Source: Silene conica (taxonomy: Eukaryota > Streptophyta > Magnoliopsida > Caryophyllales > Caryophyllaceae). Taken from it: DNA of 64,000 nucleotides. Below the pieces are notes generated by a model, which was not told the DNA's origin, made no database searches, and saw only the letters and a list, made by a program, of their open reading frames with translations. The stretch's first letter is position 1, and each line of letters begins with the position of its first letter. Where the stretch lies: NCBI GenBank assembly GCA_029255685.2, contig CM055313.2, positions 74,130,641 to 74,194,640 on the forward strand, read 5' to 3'. This document shows, one piece after another, positions 1-12,112 of this stretch. Both the position numbers and the translations under genes were made by a program.

Positions 1-859
1 GATACTTATGCAATTATTATGAATTTTCGAAGAGTCATCACTCCGAAAATAATAGGTAAAAGCCATAAAACATAGTGCTCGAGCTCGACTGCTCGAGACT
101 CTGAGAGCAGGAAAAGGGAACCAAGGTGGGACTATGCTCAACAATGAACATCCCCCACATATATATAAAACCAAAGGGGGGTGGTAATACTAAATAGGTA
201 CTGTAAATACAGAGAGAAACGCTGAAAATGTCAAAAAAGATGTTTAGTCTCCCGTCCCTGGCACTTGATAGATAGCTTTGTCACTCTTTTTCACCCTTTT
301 CTTTTCCACAAATCAATACCTACAGCATGATTGACATTAGGTGGTAAAGCCATGGTAACTTCTCTCGTATTGAGCATTCTCGCTTTATGTTTTACACAAA
401 TTCTTATTTAAGACGGTCATATTCATTTTAAACATAAAACGGGTTAAATAGTTAGATATGACAAAAAGTAGAATGCCTTGAAAATAATAGTTTGATGAGT
501 TAGTATTTTACTCGTTTTAAACTTAAAACGGATATTACCGTTTTAAGAAGACCAACTATTTATTTTAGTGTACTCAATTTGATTCCTATTGTTTGTAAGA
601 TGTCTTTTTAAGAAGACCAATTGTGTATTTTTAGTATATAAGACCAACTATTTATTTTAGTGTACTCAATTTGATTCCTATGGTTTGTAAGATGTCTTTT
701 TAAGAAACCAATTATGTATTTTAGTATACAATTTGGCTCCTATGATTCACAAAACGTCAATCATTTATTGTTTTTTATGTTCTAAAATGCTTTATTGGTA
801 ATTTGATGGTCTACCTATATTTTGTCTACTTGTTATACACAAACAATAACCAATAAGAC
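1..859. other. AT-rich intergenic DNA with local repeats
   Basis: No gene is recognisable. About 546-740 holds two to three imperfect copies of a roughly 65-95 bp unit (around AGACCAACTATTTATTTTAG and GTTTGTAAGATGTC). Around 390-550 there are AAACGG/CGTTTT motifs flanking 'caaattcttatttaagacgg', which resemble ends of small inverted-repeat elements seen elsewhere in the window. The boundaries of such an element are not clear. Confidence 0.4.
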
Positions 860-1095
860 CAAAAGAGTGGAGTTTACTAGTTAAAATTTAGGTACAATTT
901 CTAGGAGAACCGGGTTCAAGCCTCACTAAGATTAAAATTTTGTGGAGCATTTTTGGCCCGAGTCCATGTTTAATAAGACTTTGAATTTGTCACCCTGTGG
1001 TTTACCTGGTATATGTGGTTTGCAGGCTATCACATATACTCGAGGGTTTACCCAGTGCACACCGAAAGTAGCGACTGTTGGTTCCCTCGTCACCA
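860..1095 (+). mobile_element. Au-like SINE (tRNA-derived)
   Basis: The stretch carries a tRNA-type B-box (GGGTTCAAGCCTC near 910-922). Its 3' half has the layout I associate with plant Au SINEs: a 'GGTTTACC' motif, 'CACATATACTCGAGGGTTTACCC', 'AGTAGCGACTG', then 'GGTTCCCTCGTCACC' before an A-rich end. SINEs are non-coding and are mobilised by LINE enzymes. The 5' boundary and any target duplication are not resolved. Confidence 0.55.
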
Positions 1096-1117
1096 AAAAA
1101 AACTAATAAATGGAATC

Positions 1118-2100
1118 TGTTAAGGTGCAAACTCATGTCCCACATCGGTAGTGTAAAGGTGAAATATCACCTTTATAAGTGTCCTGGAAATATAATAGTA
1201 CGAGGCCTTTTGGGAAGGAGCCCAAGAGTAAATCTGTGAGGGCTTTGCTCCAATTGGACAATATCGTACTATTATGGACAGTGGACACCGACGCAGCAGA
1301 GACGCAATACGAGGTATTCACGCTTCCGCACATCAGAAGCTCCTAGCTCGGGGTGTGTCCTTGAGCAAGCTTCATCCAGGCCTAAATGGATGAAAGACGT
1401 CATAGGTCTTGTAGAACAAAGACCATTTTTGTACTAGAACAGTTGATTAGGTGAACCCTTATTAGATTGGGTGTCATAGGTCTGGTGGGTCCTTTCCAGG
1501 TTGAATGTCAAAGACTATTTGTGTTTTAGAACTTTTGAAGTGGCGGACCCGGTCCAGTATTTGTGTTTTAGAACTTTTGAAGTGGCGGACCCGGTTCAGG
1601 GTATATTGGATGCAGAGGATATATATTCGATATGCATGTGTAGCAAATCCCCAAGAAAGACACATGGACATATTGATATAGGAGTGTGTGGGGGCACTCA
1701 CCTGACCAGGCGGTGACATGTGGTGCAAGACATGACTCGTGATAGCATGGTGTGTCGGCTAAGGGGAGGTTATCAAGACTTGGTGATGTTTCGGGTGTCT
1801 AGAAGTTGGGGCTGTAGAGTGTAGGAGTTCTCCATGGAGGTCAAGGTCCGAGTTAAGATGATGGTCCTTGGTTTGAGGGGAGGATTGTTAGGGTGCAAAC
1901 CCATACCCCACATCGGTAGTGTAAAGGTGAAATATCACCTTTATAAGTGTCCTGAAAATATAATAGTACGAGACCTTTTGGGAAGGAGCCCAAGAGTAAA
2001 TCCGTGAGGGCTTGGCCCAAAGCGGACAATATCGTACTATTATGGACAGTGGACACCGACGCAGTAGAGGTCCAACACGAGGTATTTACGCTTCCACACA
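1118..2100 (+). mobile_element. TRIM-like small LTR retrotransposon
   Basis: Two 215-bp direct repeats (1118-1332 and 1886-2100) both begin TGTTA and end CACA and are about 90% alike. A purine tract (TTGAGGGGAGGA) lies directly before the right copy, as expected of a 3' LTR on the + strand. After the left copy, 'ATCAGAAGCTC' may be a degraded Met-tRNA primer site. The 553-bp interior has no gag or pol coding sequence, so the element is non-autonomous; its 983-bp length fits a terminal-repeat retrotransposon in miniature. The flanking five bases (GAATC, ACGAC) do not match, so the target duplication is lost or the ends were rearranged. Confidence 0.75.
1516..1599. repeat. 42-bp tandem duplication inside the TRIM-like element
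   Basis: Two almost identical 42-bp units (1516-1557, 1558-1599), beginning TATTTGTGTTTTAGAACTTT and containing GTGGCGGACCCGG. They differ by about one base near the end, so the duplication is younger than the LTR divergence. Confidence 0.85.
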
Positions 2101-2595
2101 ACGACGAATATGAACATATATAATAGCTATGGTAAAGAGGATGTACTTCGTTTAAACATATATAAAACGGGATAAATAGTACTTCGTAATTGGTAAAGAG
2201 AAAGAACACACAAAGCAATCATGTACTTAACTAATAAAGGTACAGTATCTTTTTTTTTTGCAAGGATAAAGGTACAGTATCTTAGTAATAGAATACATTA
2301 GAAATTTAGAATTGCTCATTTGATACCAAATAAGCCACGTAACTTGTATTAGGCATTTATTTCTTCTACCGAAAAAAAAGAAAATTTTACAGTATGGAGC
2401 TACGATTTTGTATCGCGCCGAATAGCAAAATTTAATATTTTTAATTCTATTTTTATAAGAAACAAAAAATTGAAATAAGGTAAAGTTGGCGGCAAAAAAA
2501 GCACATGAACACACGAGGATCAAAAGTTCAAAACATTGTTTAGATGGCTCATTGAGTAGAACAGATACAGTGTTACACCTTACAAGTCATTGTTG
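2101..2595. other. Intergenic, no feature recognised
   Basis: AT-rich sequence between the TRIM-like element and the Mutator-like element. I see no gene, conserved domain or clear repeat. Confidence 0.4.
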
Positions 2596-2756
2596 TCTTG
2601 TTGAGAAGTTTTAGCTAAAATGAGGTCGGAAATCAAACTATTTATTGAAATGGGGCTTGTTTCAAACTATTTACCAAAAATGATTCCACGTCATCAGTTC
2701 CGATTTTTTAATTTTTTTTTTTTTGAGATTTAGAACATGTTGCTGTCCGACAGTCC

Positions 2757-3089
2757 CAGACATGAGGAATTGAAAATATGAAGCAATTGAAGAATTGAAG
2801 TTGCGGTTGCATAAAGATCAACTATCTATTTAGCATATTTTTAAGTATAATAAAGCGACATTGGGATGCGGTTTTACATGATTTACGTCATTATTGCCAA
2901 TTTCCAAGTGTCGGGGTTAGTAATGGAATTTTGTGCAATTATCGGAAGCAAGGGCATGTCTTATTGTCTTGAAGTTAGCATGGTGCAAAACATCTACAAG
3001 CATGAAAGAAGACTACCTAAGACATGAGGAATTGGAAATATGAAGCAATTGAAGAATTGAAGTTGCGGTTGCGGTTGCATAAGGATCAA
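2757..3089. repeat. Direct repeat pair inside the MULE
   Basis: A unit of about 67 bp beginning AGACATGAGGAATTG occurs at 2757-2823 and 3020-3089. The second copy has an extra GGTTGC hexamer. About 200 bp separate them. The repeat may reflect an internal duplication of the MULE or captured DNA. Confidence 0.75.
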
Positions 3090-3096
3090 CTTCAAA

Positions 3097-4190
3097 TGGG
3101 TATATCCGTATATCTTGAGTTCTAGAGCTCCAATCGATGCAAGGCCAAGTGAAGTGAAAGCTTATGTTCTTAGCTTTCCAACGATAGGTCACACGCCTCA
3201 TTTGGCCAAGTATCGAGGGAGATATGGCTTTTGGAAAATTGTTGTCCAGGGAGCAAAACCGCACCGTGCGGTTTTCTCATTTCCAAAAATGGCATCGTGC
3301 CGATTCACTCTGCCCTGTTTCGCCAAATTGTTTTAACCTTGTGTTTGGAGGCCCATTATCCCAAATTAGGTTTAGGCTATAAGGAGGTGATTACATTAGG
3401 TTTTCATCTCATCTCATTACATCCCTTACCATCTTATATTATCTTTTTAATTGGGTTTTAGATCTTGAATGGTGAGTTAATCTCTTCTCTTAATCCTACT
3501 CAAAGGTGTAATCTTTGGTTGTAAGATACTCTAATCTTTCCTTGATTTTTGTTATTGTTATTAATCTCTTGGATTTATTGTCATAGTTTTGGAATTTTGT
3601 TTGATTAAGACAACTAAGTGTGATTTCCTTGTTGTTTAATTCTCACCAATTTCCTTAATTTATTGTTTTTGGGTTTATTAAGTGTGTTTCCTTGTAATCC
3701 CATTTTGCAACAACTTGTCATTGAATTAATGAATGTGATTTTTTCTTGATTTAATTGACATTAGAAAGATTAATTTGTGATTACTCATTAAGTGTGATTT
3801 CCTGGTGAGCAATTGCACCTATTAGATTCCTATTGCTTTATCTTCTTGTTATCTATCCTATGTGTGTAATTTCCACTAGGAGAAACTAATGAGTTGGGTC
3901 AATTGCTAAGTGTGATTTCCTTGTTGTTGGCCTCTATTAAGGGAATTTGGAGATTCTATCTCACTAATAGGACAATAATTCTAGTTTAAGGATTGATTAA
4001 GAGGTTTTATTAACTAATAAAGTGTCTCACTTTATTGAGTTGGGTTAAGTCTTTCTTAAACTTGATAATCTTCATCATAATACTTGTTTGTTTGGTTACT
4101 TGTTACTCACTCTTATTTGAATGTTGTTTATTCTTGTTTGCATCATCGACCAACCTCCAAAACCCCCCCTTTTTACATACTTGTTTAATT
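3097..4190. repeat. Possible Gypsy-type LTR-derived DNA inside the MULE
   Basis: This part and its continuation at 11257-11810 (split by the nested element) lack coding sequence. The style, with 'GAGCTCCAATCGATGC', recurrent 'AAGTGTGATTTCCTTG' and 'TTCGAACCCCTTACT', resembles long LTRs of plant Gypsy elements. No LTR ends, primer site or partner LTR are visible, so the assignment is an inference. Confidence 0.3.
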
Positions 4191-5788
4191 AGTTTTGTTG
4201 TAACGGAGGCGTCCCGTTACCCAAATAGTTAATTGATAAGGTGATAAGAACAATAAATAACGAATGTAAATAAAGTTGACACAAAGAATTACGTGGTTCA
4301 CCAGTAAAATAACTGGCTACGTCCACCCTTCAAGGAGATCAAACTTCACTATAATGGAGAAAATAGTACAACAGTAGACCGGTATACACTATACACGTGC
4401 TCAATATGAGCCAAAAGTATACCCTATTGTACTAACAAATATGGTAGTCTCAAAGAGACAAAACAGACTACCCAAATAAGACGAAGGACAAATTATCTTG
4501 AGGCCAACCAAGATCTAAACAAACTCCTCCAATCTTCAAAGACAAACGAGATAGACGAACACCAATAATAGAGCCCTGAGACAAACTGATTTTTCTTCTC
4601 CAGAAGGAACCTCACAAATTGACACCCTTTATTGTGCTCTCAAATCTCTCACATCTTTGTCTCTTCTAATTAACCTAGAATAATACTTGAGTCTTTATAT
4701 AGTTTTTCCACCCAAGATAAAATATTTAACCTAATTAGAAACCAAAGATTATTAGGAAACTAATATAATAGTTTCCTAATTTAATTCAAGATTCTCCTAC
4801 CATAAATAAACTAAGAAACCAAGTCTGAATAAGACACTTAGCTTATATCCGTCTTCAACACAAATTCAAGGCATAAATTCTCAACAATCTCCACCTTGAC
4901 TTGAATTACCCAAAAAACGAACCCAACATAGAAGAACCAAATCCAGATCAGCTTCAGCGAAATCGATCCTCAAGTCACTATATGTCCCGATAGTCTCCAT
5001 TCTGACTTGAACACAACTCCCAAAAATGGACAAACGAACCTGCAACAAACGTGACCAATATACGAAGTACCCAATGTAGTAAGCTGAAACTACCAAATAC
5101 TAAGTATCCAATATATCTTCATACCAATAGGAAGGCCAAACGTAGCAAACTCCAAAGAGACACTACTACAAAAATAAGTTTAGAGAACTGTTGAAATGAG
5201 CCTTAGAGAACACTTCAGAGGCGTTCTTCAACTCAGTGTTCTCTAAAGCTTAGAGAACGACTGTAAGAGGCGTTTTGTATTCCTAGTCATAGAGAACGGT
5301 TGAAGTGAGCTTTAGAGAACACTTGATAGGCGTTCTCTTATCCTAGGAAAAGAAAACGGTTGGGTAAGATATGAGTTCTCTATGCCTCTTGGATTTTAAA
5401 AAAAAAAATATTGATAATATTTGGACAAAAATAAATATATGTATTCTCATTAAAAACAAATATCAATACCAGTACCAATACACTTCTTTCACAATCCCAG
5501 TCAATTTCTAAGCCTTATTACATAACTTGAGACCATTTCACAATTGCAGCCAAAACAACCAGCAAATTAACTAAGCCTTATTACATAACTTGAGATCAAT
5601 ACCATAGCACTACATGTACCAATAATCTCATCTTCAATTCATGTTGCAACTTCACCCGCACATCTTACAACATCAATTGATCCACTCTGAAGAAACGGGA
5701 AATAAAAGGGTAAAATGTTTTGAGATAACCTGTCACCAATAGCAAGAACAACCATACTTAGATATTAGAAGTAGAAAGGAGAAGTAAA

Positions 5789-6540
5789 ATGCGGGGATTG
5801 GGGACCAAGAAGCTATCGTATGCTGGGACGCTAACACTCATTAAAGCAGTATATAAGACTATGCATACTTACTGGGCTGCTACTTTAATTCTCCCGACGG
5901 GAGTACTAGCTAAAATTGATGCAATCTGTAGGCACTTCCTGTGGGATGGGGGAGTGGACCATTCTCGAATTCCAACGGTGGCGTGGGATAAAGTCTGCAA
6001 TGATAAGAAACATGGAGGACTGGGACTGAAAAGGAATCTAGGTGGAATAAAGTTCTGGTAGGAAAACTGGTATGGTGGATTTACTCTAGCCCAACTAAGC
6101 TCTGGGTTCAGTGGGTTAACCATATCTATGTTAAGGGGACTGACTGGAGAGACTATCATCCTAATGCTCAAGCTAGTTGGTCTTAGAAGAAGGTATGTAA
6201 GTTGAAAAATGAGTTGCAGGTTGCATATGATCTATGATCAGCAGGAATGGAGTAACATTCCAGGAAAAAAGTACACAGTTCAGAAGGGTTATAGATGGAT
6301 GCTTCTTGCACAAACAGAGCTAACCTGGCATCATCTAGTTTGGAAGTGGAATATACCTAAATATGGCTTTATGGCATGGCTGTATCATTATCATGGCTTT
6401 AATACAAAGGACAAGCTGCACAGACTTAACATCAGCAATGATAATAAGTGTTGTATTTGCAATCAGGAAGAGGAGACTCTTACTCACCTTTTCTTCAATT
6501 GCCAATACAGTAGGAGAATTATACTGGGTCTGCAGTAGTG
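5789..6540 (+). pseudogene. L1-type LINE ORF2 fragment inside the CACTA element
   Basis: The translation matches the C-terminal side of plant LINE reverse transcriptases: 'KLSYAGTLTLIKAV', 'HTYWAATLILPTGV', 'CRHFLWDG', 'GGLGLK' (5789-6050), then a zf-RVT zinc-finger region with 'YTVQKGYRWM', 'LVWKWNIPKYGFMAWL' and 'CCICNQEEETLTHLFFNC' (6270-6510). It is broken by stops and at least two frameshifts (about 6050-6260). Neither the LINE start nor a poly(A) tail is visible, so it may have been captured by the CACTA element or inserted and then eroded. Confidence 0.82.
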
Positions 6541-7067
6541 GACTGACATCCAGATATATGTAGATAAACAAATGATAAATATTACTCAATTATTGCCTGA
6601 ACCGTTGCATTTATAGGCGATGTAGTCTTTCTTTCCTATGACACTCGGGCCTTCACATAAGGTAATACCTGACAAACAACCAAACATGATGGATTAGCTC
6701 GATTAAACAGAAAGGTGGGAAAAGTAGTGTTTTTATAGGAGATATAATTGCCTCATCTTTTAGTCAGAGACTGTTCTTTGGAAGGTAAGCTTGATAAATC
6801 GTATAACTGGTGGACGTGTTGCAGAAGTAGTAGTTATTTGGCTGCCTACAACCAAGTGATTACACCACGACAATAATAAAACCATCATCTATTCAACTTT
6901 AAAAACACCATAAAAGCACAATGACACTAAAAGAAATACCAAAAGCGTGTTGTTTTACACACCTTAATGTCAGAATTTCAAGATTTGTAAACTTGCTTCC
7001 TCTAAAACATTATACCCTAAGCACTAGATGGCGGTAATTTATTTATTCTCGCAACTGTTCTTGTATA

Positions 7068-7510
7068 GTTTCTAAGGAATATAAATGAACTCGAGGTCAT
7101 CAATTAAACAACACCAATATTTACAAACACGTCTGAATCAAGTTTTGACGGCCACTCTTGGGAGAACAAGCTGAACCCACAGCTCGTGCGAAAAGTACAC
7201 ATTGCTACTTAGAATTGGAAAGGAATGGAAAGATAACCATTAATGTGAGTTTTAAAGAGATGGGTAGTTTCCCTTAATTTGAGAGTTTCAAAAAATTTAA
7301 ACCTACTTCCCCTGAATCAATTATACCCAACCCAAGTGTTCCATGACGAGAATCCGATTTTTCTCGCTAGTGTTCTGCTACAGTTTTAAATGAGTACTAA
7401 TGAATCGGTGTCATCAATTAAAAAGTACCGGTATTTACAAACGCACCTGAATCTCAGCAGAGTTTTGACGGACGCTCTTGGGCGAATATGCCAAGAGCAT
7501 GAGGCCACAG
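7068..7510. repeat. Internal duplication within the CACTA element
   Basis: About 130 bp around 7068-7200 (GAGGTCATCAATTAAACAAC, TATTTACAAACAC, GAATCAAGTTTTGACGG) recurs imperfectly at about 7376-7510, some 308 bp away. No coding function is seen. Confidence 0.6.
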
Positions 7511-10202
7511 CTTCTGAGACAAGTATATGGCATTGCTTCGGATTAGAATCTTCATCTCCTCCATCTCCATTTCCAACTGTGGCCTATGATCTTTGTGCAA
7601 ACGTAATACATTTAACATTAAATTTCTCTGTATAATACTACCCAGCAAGATAATACAAAAATCATCCGTATGGAATAGCAAATACAAAGTAACTGTGAAC
7701 CCAATGGCTAAGAGGAAACTAATAACTACATGTTTTAGTTCTCTTATTCTTGATTTTTATTTATCTTGGCCACTTACGACATAAAAAAGATGTAATAAAT
7801 GTCAGCAACATAATAAATATGTAAGGGTTCATCTAGTTAACTAGACATCTCATAGTCGAGACCTTACAAATGCAGAGGTATTAAAGTTCGAACGGGAGGA
7901 TTCACCGCCCTCTTGTCCTACCTGGTCATATCCCGACTATAAATCGAATGGCTTACACGAAAATAAATACCTGATAAGTCAAGACATGGTTCTCCTGTCA
8001 GGATCAACATTTGTTAATAATCAAGTATGCCAGCTTTCAACAGTTCGACATATTATTAAACATGACCGTAAAGACATATCGAGCTCTCCAAGTACATGAT
8101 TTACTTTCACATACCACCTCAAAATGCATCTAAAACAAGATTTGCATAAGCAAAACCTCTTAGAATTTAGAAACAAATCAAACCCATATCAAGCTCTTCT
8201 CTACCAATGGAAACCGAAAACACCAGTTATAAAAAGAGCTACACAACATCTAACAAATATTGTTCAGTCAATGCATAGAAAGATCAGATTTGCATACTTC
8301 GACACTAAAATTTTTGTAGCCGTGGCTTCAAATTCGAACTCCTCTTTGTAGTCACATGGCAAGGTTTTAGGCAAATACAATCAATAGCAACAAATTGAAA
8401 ACATCAAAGATGAATAGCAACAACAATATGATGGAAGAATGAGTAGCAATGGACAACAACAAGCTCTCTAAATACCTTTCAAAACTTACATTATGGCTCA
8501 TAAATTTTTCAGGCTCCTTTATTTGGCAAGAAAAGATATTATAGGACTTCGTCCTACGTATAAACCATCTATCATTATCATTCTTATAATAGAATATTGA
8601 TACTATAGTTCAGACATGCTTTATTGAAAATTAAGCAAACCCTAGAAAATGAATCAAACGGAATTAAGCAATCGATCGTAGATTCTCGTTTTTTTCGTAC
8701 CTAGAAAGGTTCGTAGCACAACCACGCTAAGCAAAACACGTAATGAATGAAATATAGCAATAATTACCTGAAGTTTTTCAATAAAGCAAGTAAGTTAATT
8801 TATCAATTAGTAAGTGCAATTCAGACCCTCACAGAATAAATCCCCAAAATTTGGAACAGATGTGCAAACCCTAAAAATTGGATCCAAATGAAGAGGATGG
8901 CGATGGTTAATCAGAACCATATGGAGAGGATGACGATGGTGATCGACTGATATTGTAAGGCGGTAGGAGGTAGTGTCGACAAAGATGAGAGAAAGATAAA
9001 GGGATTGGTTTTAATTAATTGTTTTGTGTTGTTCAATTTTCAAGCAAAATTAGCGAGAGAATGTCAGCTACAATATACGAGTTGTCAAATAGTGGTTGAG
9101 TTTCCTACGAAGAATTATTACCTTTTTATTTTATTTTTTTATTATTTTAAAGATAGACAACTCTTAATATAAAAAGCGTTCTCTATCCTTCTTTTTACAT
9201 AACACTTAATTAAGAAAAGCGTTCTCTTTAAATTTGAAGAACGGTTATCTAATTTGAGCGTTCTCTATTAGGTGTTACTTATTCCTCTTTTTGTAGTAGT
9301 GAGACCAAAAGCTACCAAACGCCAACACAAATATATGAGATACCCAATGTCACTATGATGGAACGGTGTGCCAAAAACAACACACACAAGACTCCAAAAC
9401 AAAATCTCCTTCAAATAACGTGGCTAGATGTACCGTCGTACCAAACTGTCCCTAAAGAAACACAAAAGCCACGAACAAAAAACAAATGTCTCACTTGAGT
9501 ATACTAGGTGTCATGACCACCACAAATATGCCTATACCAAGGCAACAAAACTCAAGTCGAAACCCAACATTCTAAGTGAGCACAAATTACCTCCATCAAA
9601 GGTACAAACTGTTAGACTAGCGAGTCCAACCCAAAAGCTCCAAAGAATAAACTCCGTCGAAGTTTCAAATGACCCCTTACGAGATCCCAACGACTCTCTT
9701 TCAAGAGTCACAACAGCTCCACCTGGAGCCCCAAACCGCCCCACCTCATGGGGCGCAGACCGCCTCATTGAGGCGACGAGACAAAAGTTGATAGCTTATC
9801 TTGAGAACCTTGTAGTTTGACCAGTACCGGAATAGACTCAACCTTACCGTCAACACCACCATTCTCACTACAGTTATCCAAACCCAAAAACTATTTCTCC
9901 CAGTGAACTCTTCAACATTCAAAACATTCGTTCCGACATCTTTTCACCCGAAAATCAAGAAACCCAAATAATGCCTAAAAGACAACTAACGCGGAAGCAG
10001 ATCCCAAATCAGAACCTTAGCTCTGATACCAATTGTTGTAACGGAGGCGTCCCGTTACCCAAATAGTTAATTGATAAGGTGATAAGAACAATAAATAACG
10101 AATGTAAATAAAGTTGACACAAAGAATTACGTGGTTCACCAGTAAAATAACTGGCTACGTCCACCCTTCAAGGAGATCAAACTTCACTATAATGGAGAAA
10201 AT

Positions 10203-10729
10203 TAGGGGTGAGCAAAACTCGGTCCAGACCGGAAAAATGGACCGAACCGGACCGTTCGGTCCAGACCGAACCCGGACCAGTTGAGTTTCGGTCCGGTCCT
10301 AGGTCCAACTATTTATGTTGTTCGGGTTTCGGTCCGGTCCGGTCCAAAACCGAAAATTTTCGGTCCAGACCGATAGGACCGGATTGAGTCAAGATTGTGA
10401 TTATTGAACTTTTGACTTCTGAATTTTAAAGTTTTTTAATGTGTTATTTTTGCTAGTTATTACTTATGTGTTCTTCTAAGTGATGTGCAAAGTAGTACAA
10501 ATTAGAGTATGCGTTTTTATTCAAAAAATTTATCGTTAGTTAAATAAGAAAATTTGATCAAATGTGAAATCGGTCCAAATGGTCCGGTCTCGGGTTGGTC
10601 CGGTTTTTACCGGTCCGGTCCGGTCCAGGACCGGTTCCTTATAGGTCCGGTCTTCGGTCCCCAATTTAGTAAAATTCGGTTTCGGGTTCGGTCCGGTCCG
10701 GTCCGGTTCTGGACCTATGCTCAGCCCTA
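10203..10729. mobile_element. hAT-type MITE rich in GGTCCG repeats
   Basis: This 527-bp insert splits the right LTR of the Copia-type element. Its ends are inverted (TAGGGGTGAGCA; TGCTCAGCCCTA), and the 8-bp duplication GAGAAAAT flanks it exactly (10195-10202, 10730-10737), diagnostic of hAT-type insertion. It is non-coding. Each arm has a dense run of GGTCCGG/CCGGACC-type motifs, so the arms can pair into a long hairpin. It is absent from the left LTR, so it arrived after the LTR element. Confidence 0.92.
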
Positions 10730-11256
10730 GAGAAAATAGTACAACAGTAGACCGGTATACACGTGCTCAATATGAGCCAAAAGTATACCCTATTCTACTA
10801 ACAAATATGATAGTCTCAAAAAGACAAAACAGACTACCCAAATAAGACGAAGGACAAATTATCTTGAGGCCAACCAAGATCTAAACAAACTCCTCCAATC
10901 TTCAAAGACAAACGAGATAGACGAACACCAATAATAGACCCTGAGACAAACTAAGTTTTCTTCTCCAGAAGGAACCTCACAAATTGACCCTCTTTATTGT
11001 GCTCTCAAATCTGTCACATCTTTGTCTCTTCTAATTAACCTAGAATAATACTTGAGTCTTTATATAGTTATTCCACCCAAGATAAAATATCCAACCTAAT
11101 TAGAAACCAAAAATTATTAGGAAACTAATACAATAGTTTCCTAATCTAATTCAAGATTCTCCTACCATAAATAAACTAAGAAACCAAGTCTGAATAAGAC
11201 ACTTAGCTTATATCCGTCTTCAACACAAATTCAAGGCATAAATTCTCAACAAGTTT

Positions 11257-12112
11257 AATTATTCTATTTACATCGATCTTTAGAAACCATTAGCAAAACC
11301 CTCCTTCTCTTGGGTTCGAACCCCTTACTTATTGTTATACTCATTTTATAATTAGTATAATTAACATGTTTTGTGGTATATAAATTGATAATTTGCGCGT
11401 CTTTAATTGCGACGTTTTGGGTGTGTCAAATAGTCTTTTGCATTATAACATGTGGGGTGCTGTTAGGTAGCTTTTTATCTGTTTAAGTTATTTAGTCATG
11501 TTTATATTCCTAGCAATATTACTGAAGATTAGTTTGGGAGGATTGAAACTATGATTACATATGATTCTCATTAGGGGATTAAGACTAAGATCATCTTTAT
11601 CTTTATAGTAACATCGTTCCTCTACGCCAAATGGGTAAGGAATGGCAATGCCACCACACTCTGAGGTACAAGGTGGCCCGATAACAAGTGATTCCGGTGC
11701 TTCAGAACCCGAGATTAATCGTGTTTGTATAAACTATGCCTATACTGGAGAAAAGTTCAGCAAAAAATGAGCAAGTTGATTCAATTATCACCGCAATTGA
11801 CTATTTTAGAGATTTAACAAAATAGAGTATAGTATAATGTGTAATTGTGTACTATACTATTCCGTGTTGCGTCATTTCGTTCCCAAACTCATTTTCGAAT
11901 TCGAAAATGTTTGTAAACGGCGATATTACGGGCCTTTTTTTGCACAAATTATGGAGCAAATAACTCAAACAACAATCTGAATACGATAAGGGAAGTGCGA
12001 AGGTGAGAATGGTGGTCGTATTTCATTATTTGATGCTCGGAGTAAGGAGAACGGACATGACGAAGGTATGTAGCTCGTCAAAGTATGAATCATGCAAGCA
12101 TCACGTGTCTGG
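11257..12112. other. Right interior of the MULE
   Basis: This continues the sequence left of 4195 once the LTR element is removed. No open gene is recognised. It includes 'TTGGGTTCGAACCCCTTAC' (11310-11330) and 'GCGCGTCTTTAATTGCGACG' (11394-11413), which look like retrotransposon remnants. Confidence 0.4.

Larger units (their letters stand above)
5161..9301. mobile_element. CACTA (En/Spm) transposon, non-autonomous
   Basis: The left end reads CACTACTACAAAAATAAG and the right end is the inverted match, ending TTTTTGTAGTAGTG. The 3-bp duplication AGA flanks it (5158-5160, 9302-9304), as expected of CACTA transposition. Both subterminal zones carry many copies of an AGAGAAC/GTTCTCT motif (5177-5400; inverted at 9176-9270); in this superfamily such repeats bind the TNPA-type protein. 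No TNPD/TNPA transposase is visible. The interior includes decayed LINE coding sequence (5789-6540) and an internal duplication (about 7068-7200 and 7376-7510). Confidence 0.92.
4196..11251 (-). mobile_element. Copia-type non-autonomous LTR retrotransposon
   Basis: The 691-bp LTR at 4196-4886 matches an LTR at 10034-11251 that is longer only because of an inserted MITE. Both begin TGTTG and end CAACA on the + strand. The 5-bp duplication AGTTT lies on both sides (4191-4195, 11252-11256). The element runs on the minus strand: next to the right LTR is the complement of the Met-tRNA primer site (AGCTCTGATACCAAT, 10019-10033), and next to the left LTR is the complement of the Copia-style purine tract (AAGGTGGAGAT, 4887-4897). 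Without the inserted CACTA element the interior is only about 1 kb. It has no gag, protease, integrase or RT, so it depends on an autonomous relative. Confidence 0.92.

Noticed and set aside
546..740. Spaced repeats as a CRISPR array
   Set aside because: Units are imperfect and overlapping, without uniform spacers, and the window is plant nuclear DNA.
9428..9820. 130-codon open frame inside the LTR element
   Set aside because: It runs against the element's direction, has no recognisable domain, and its composition looks like chance in low-stop sequence.
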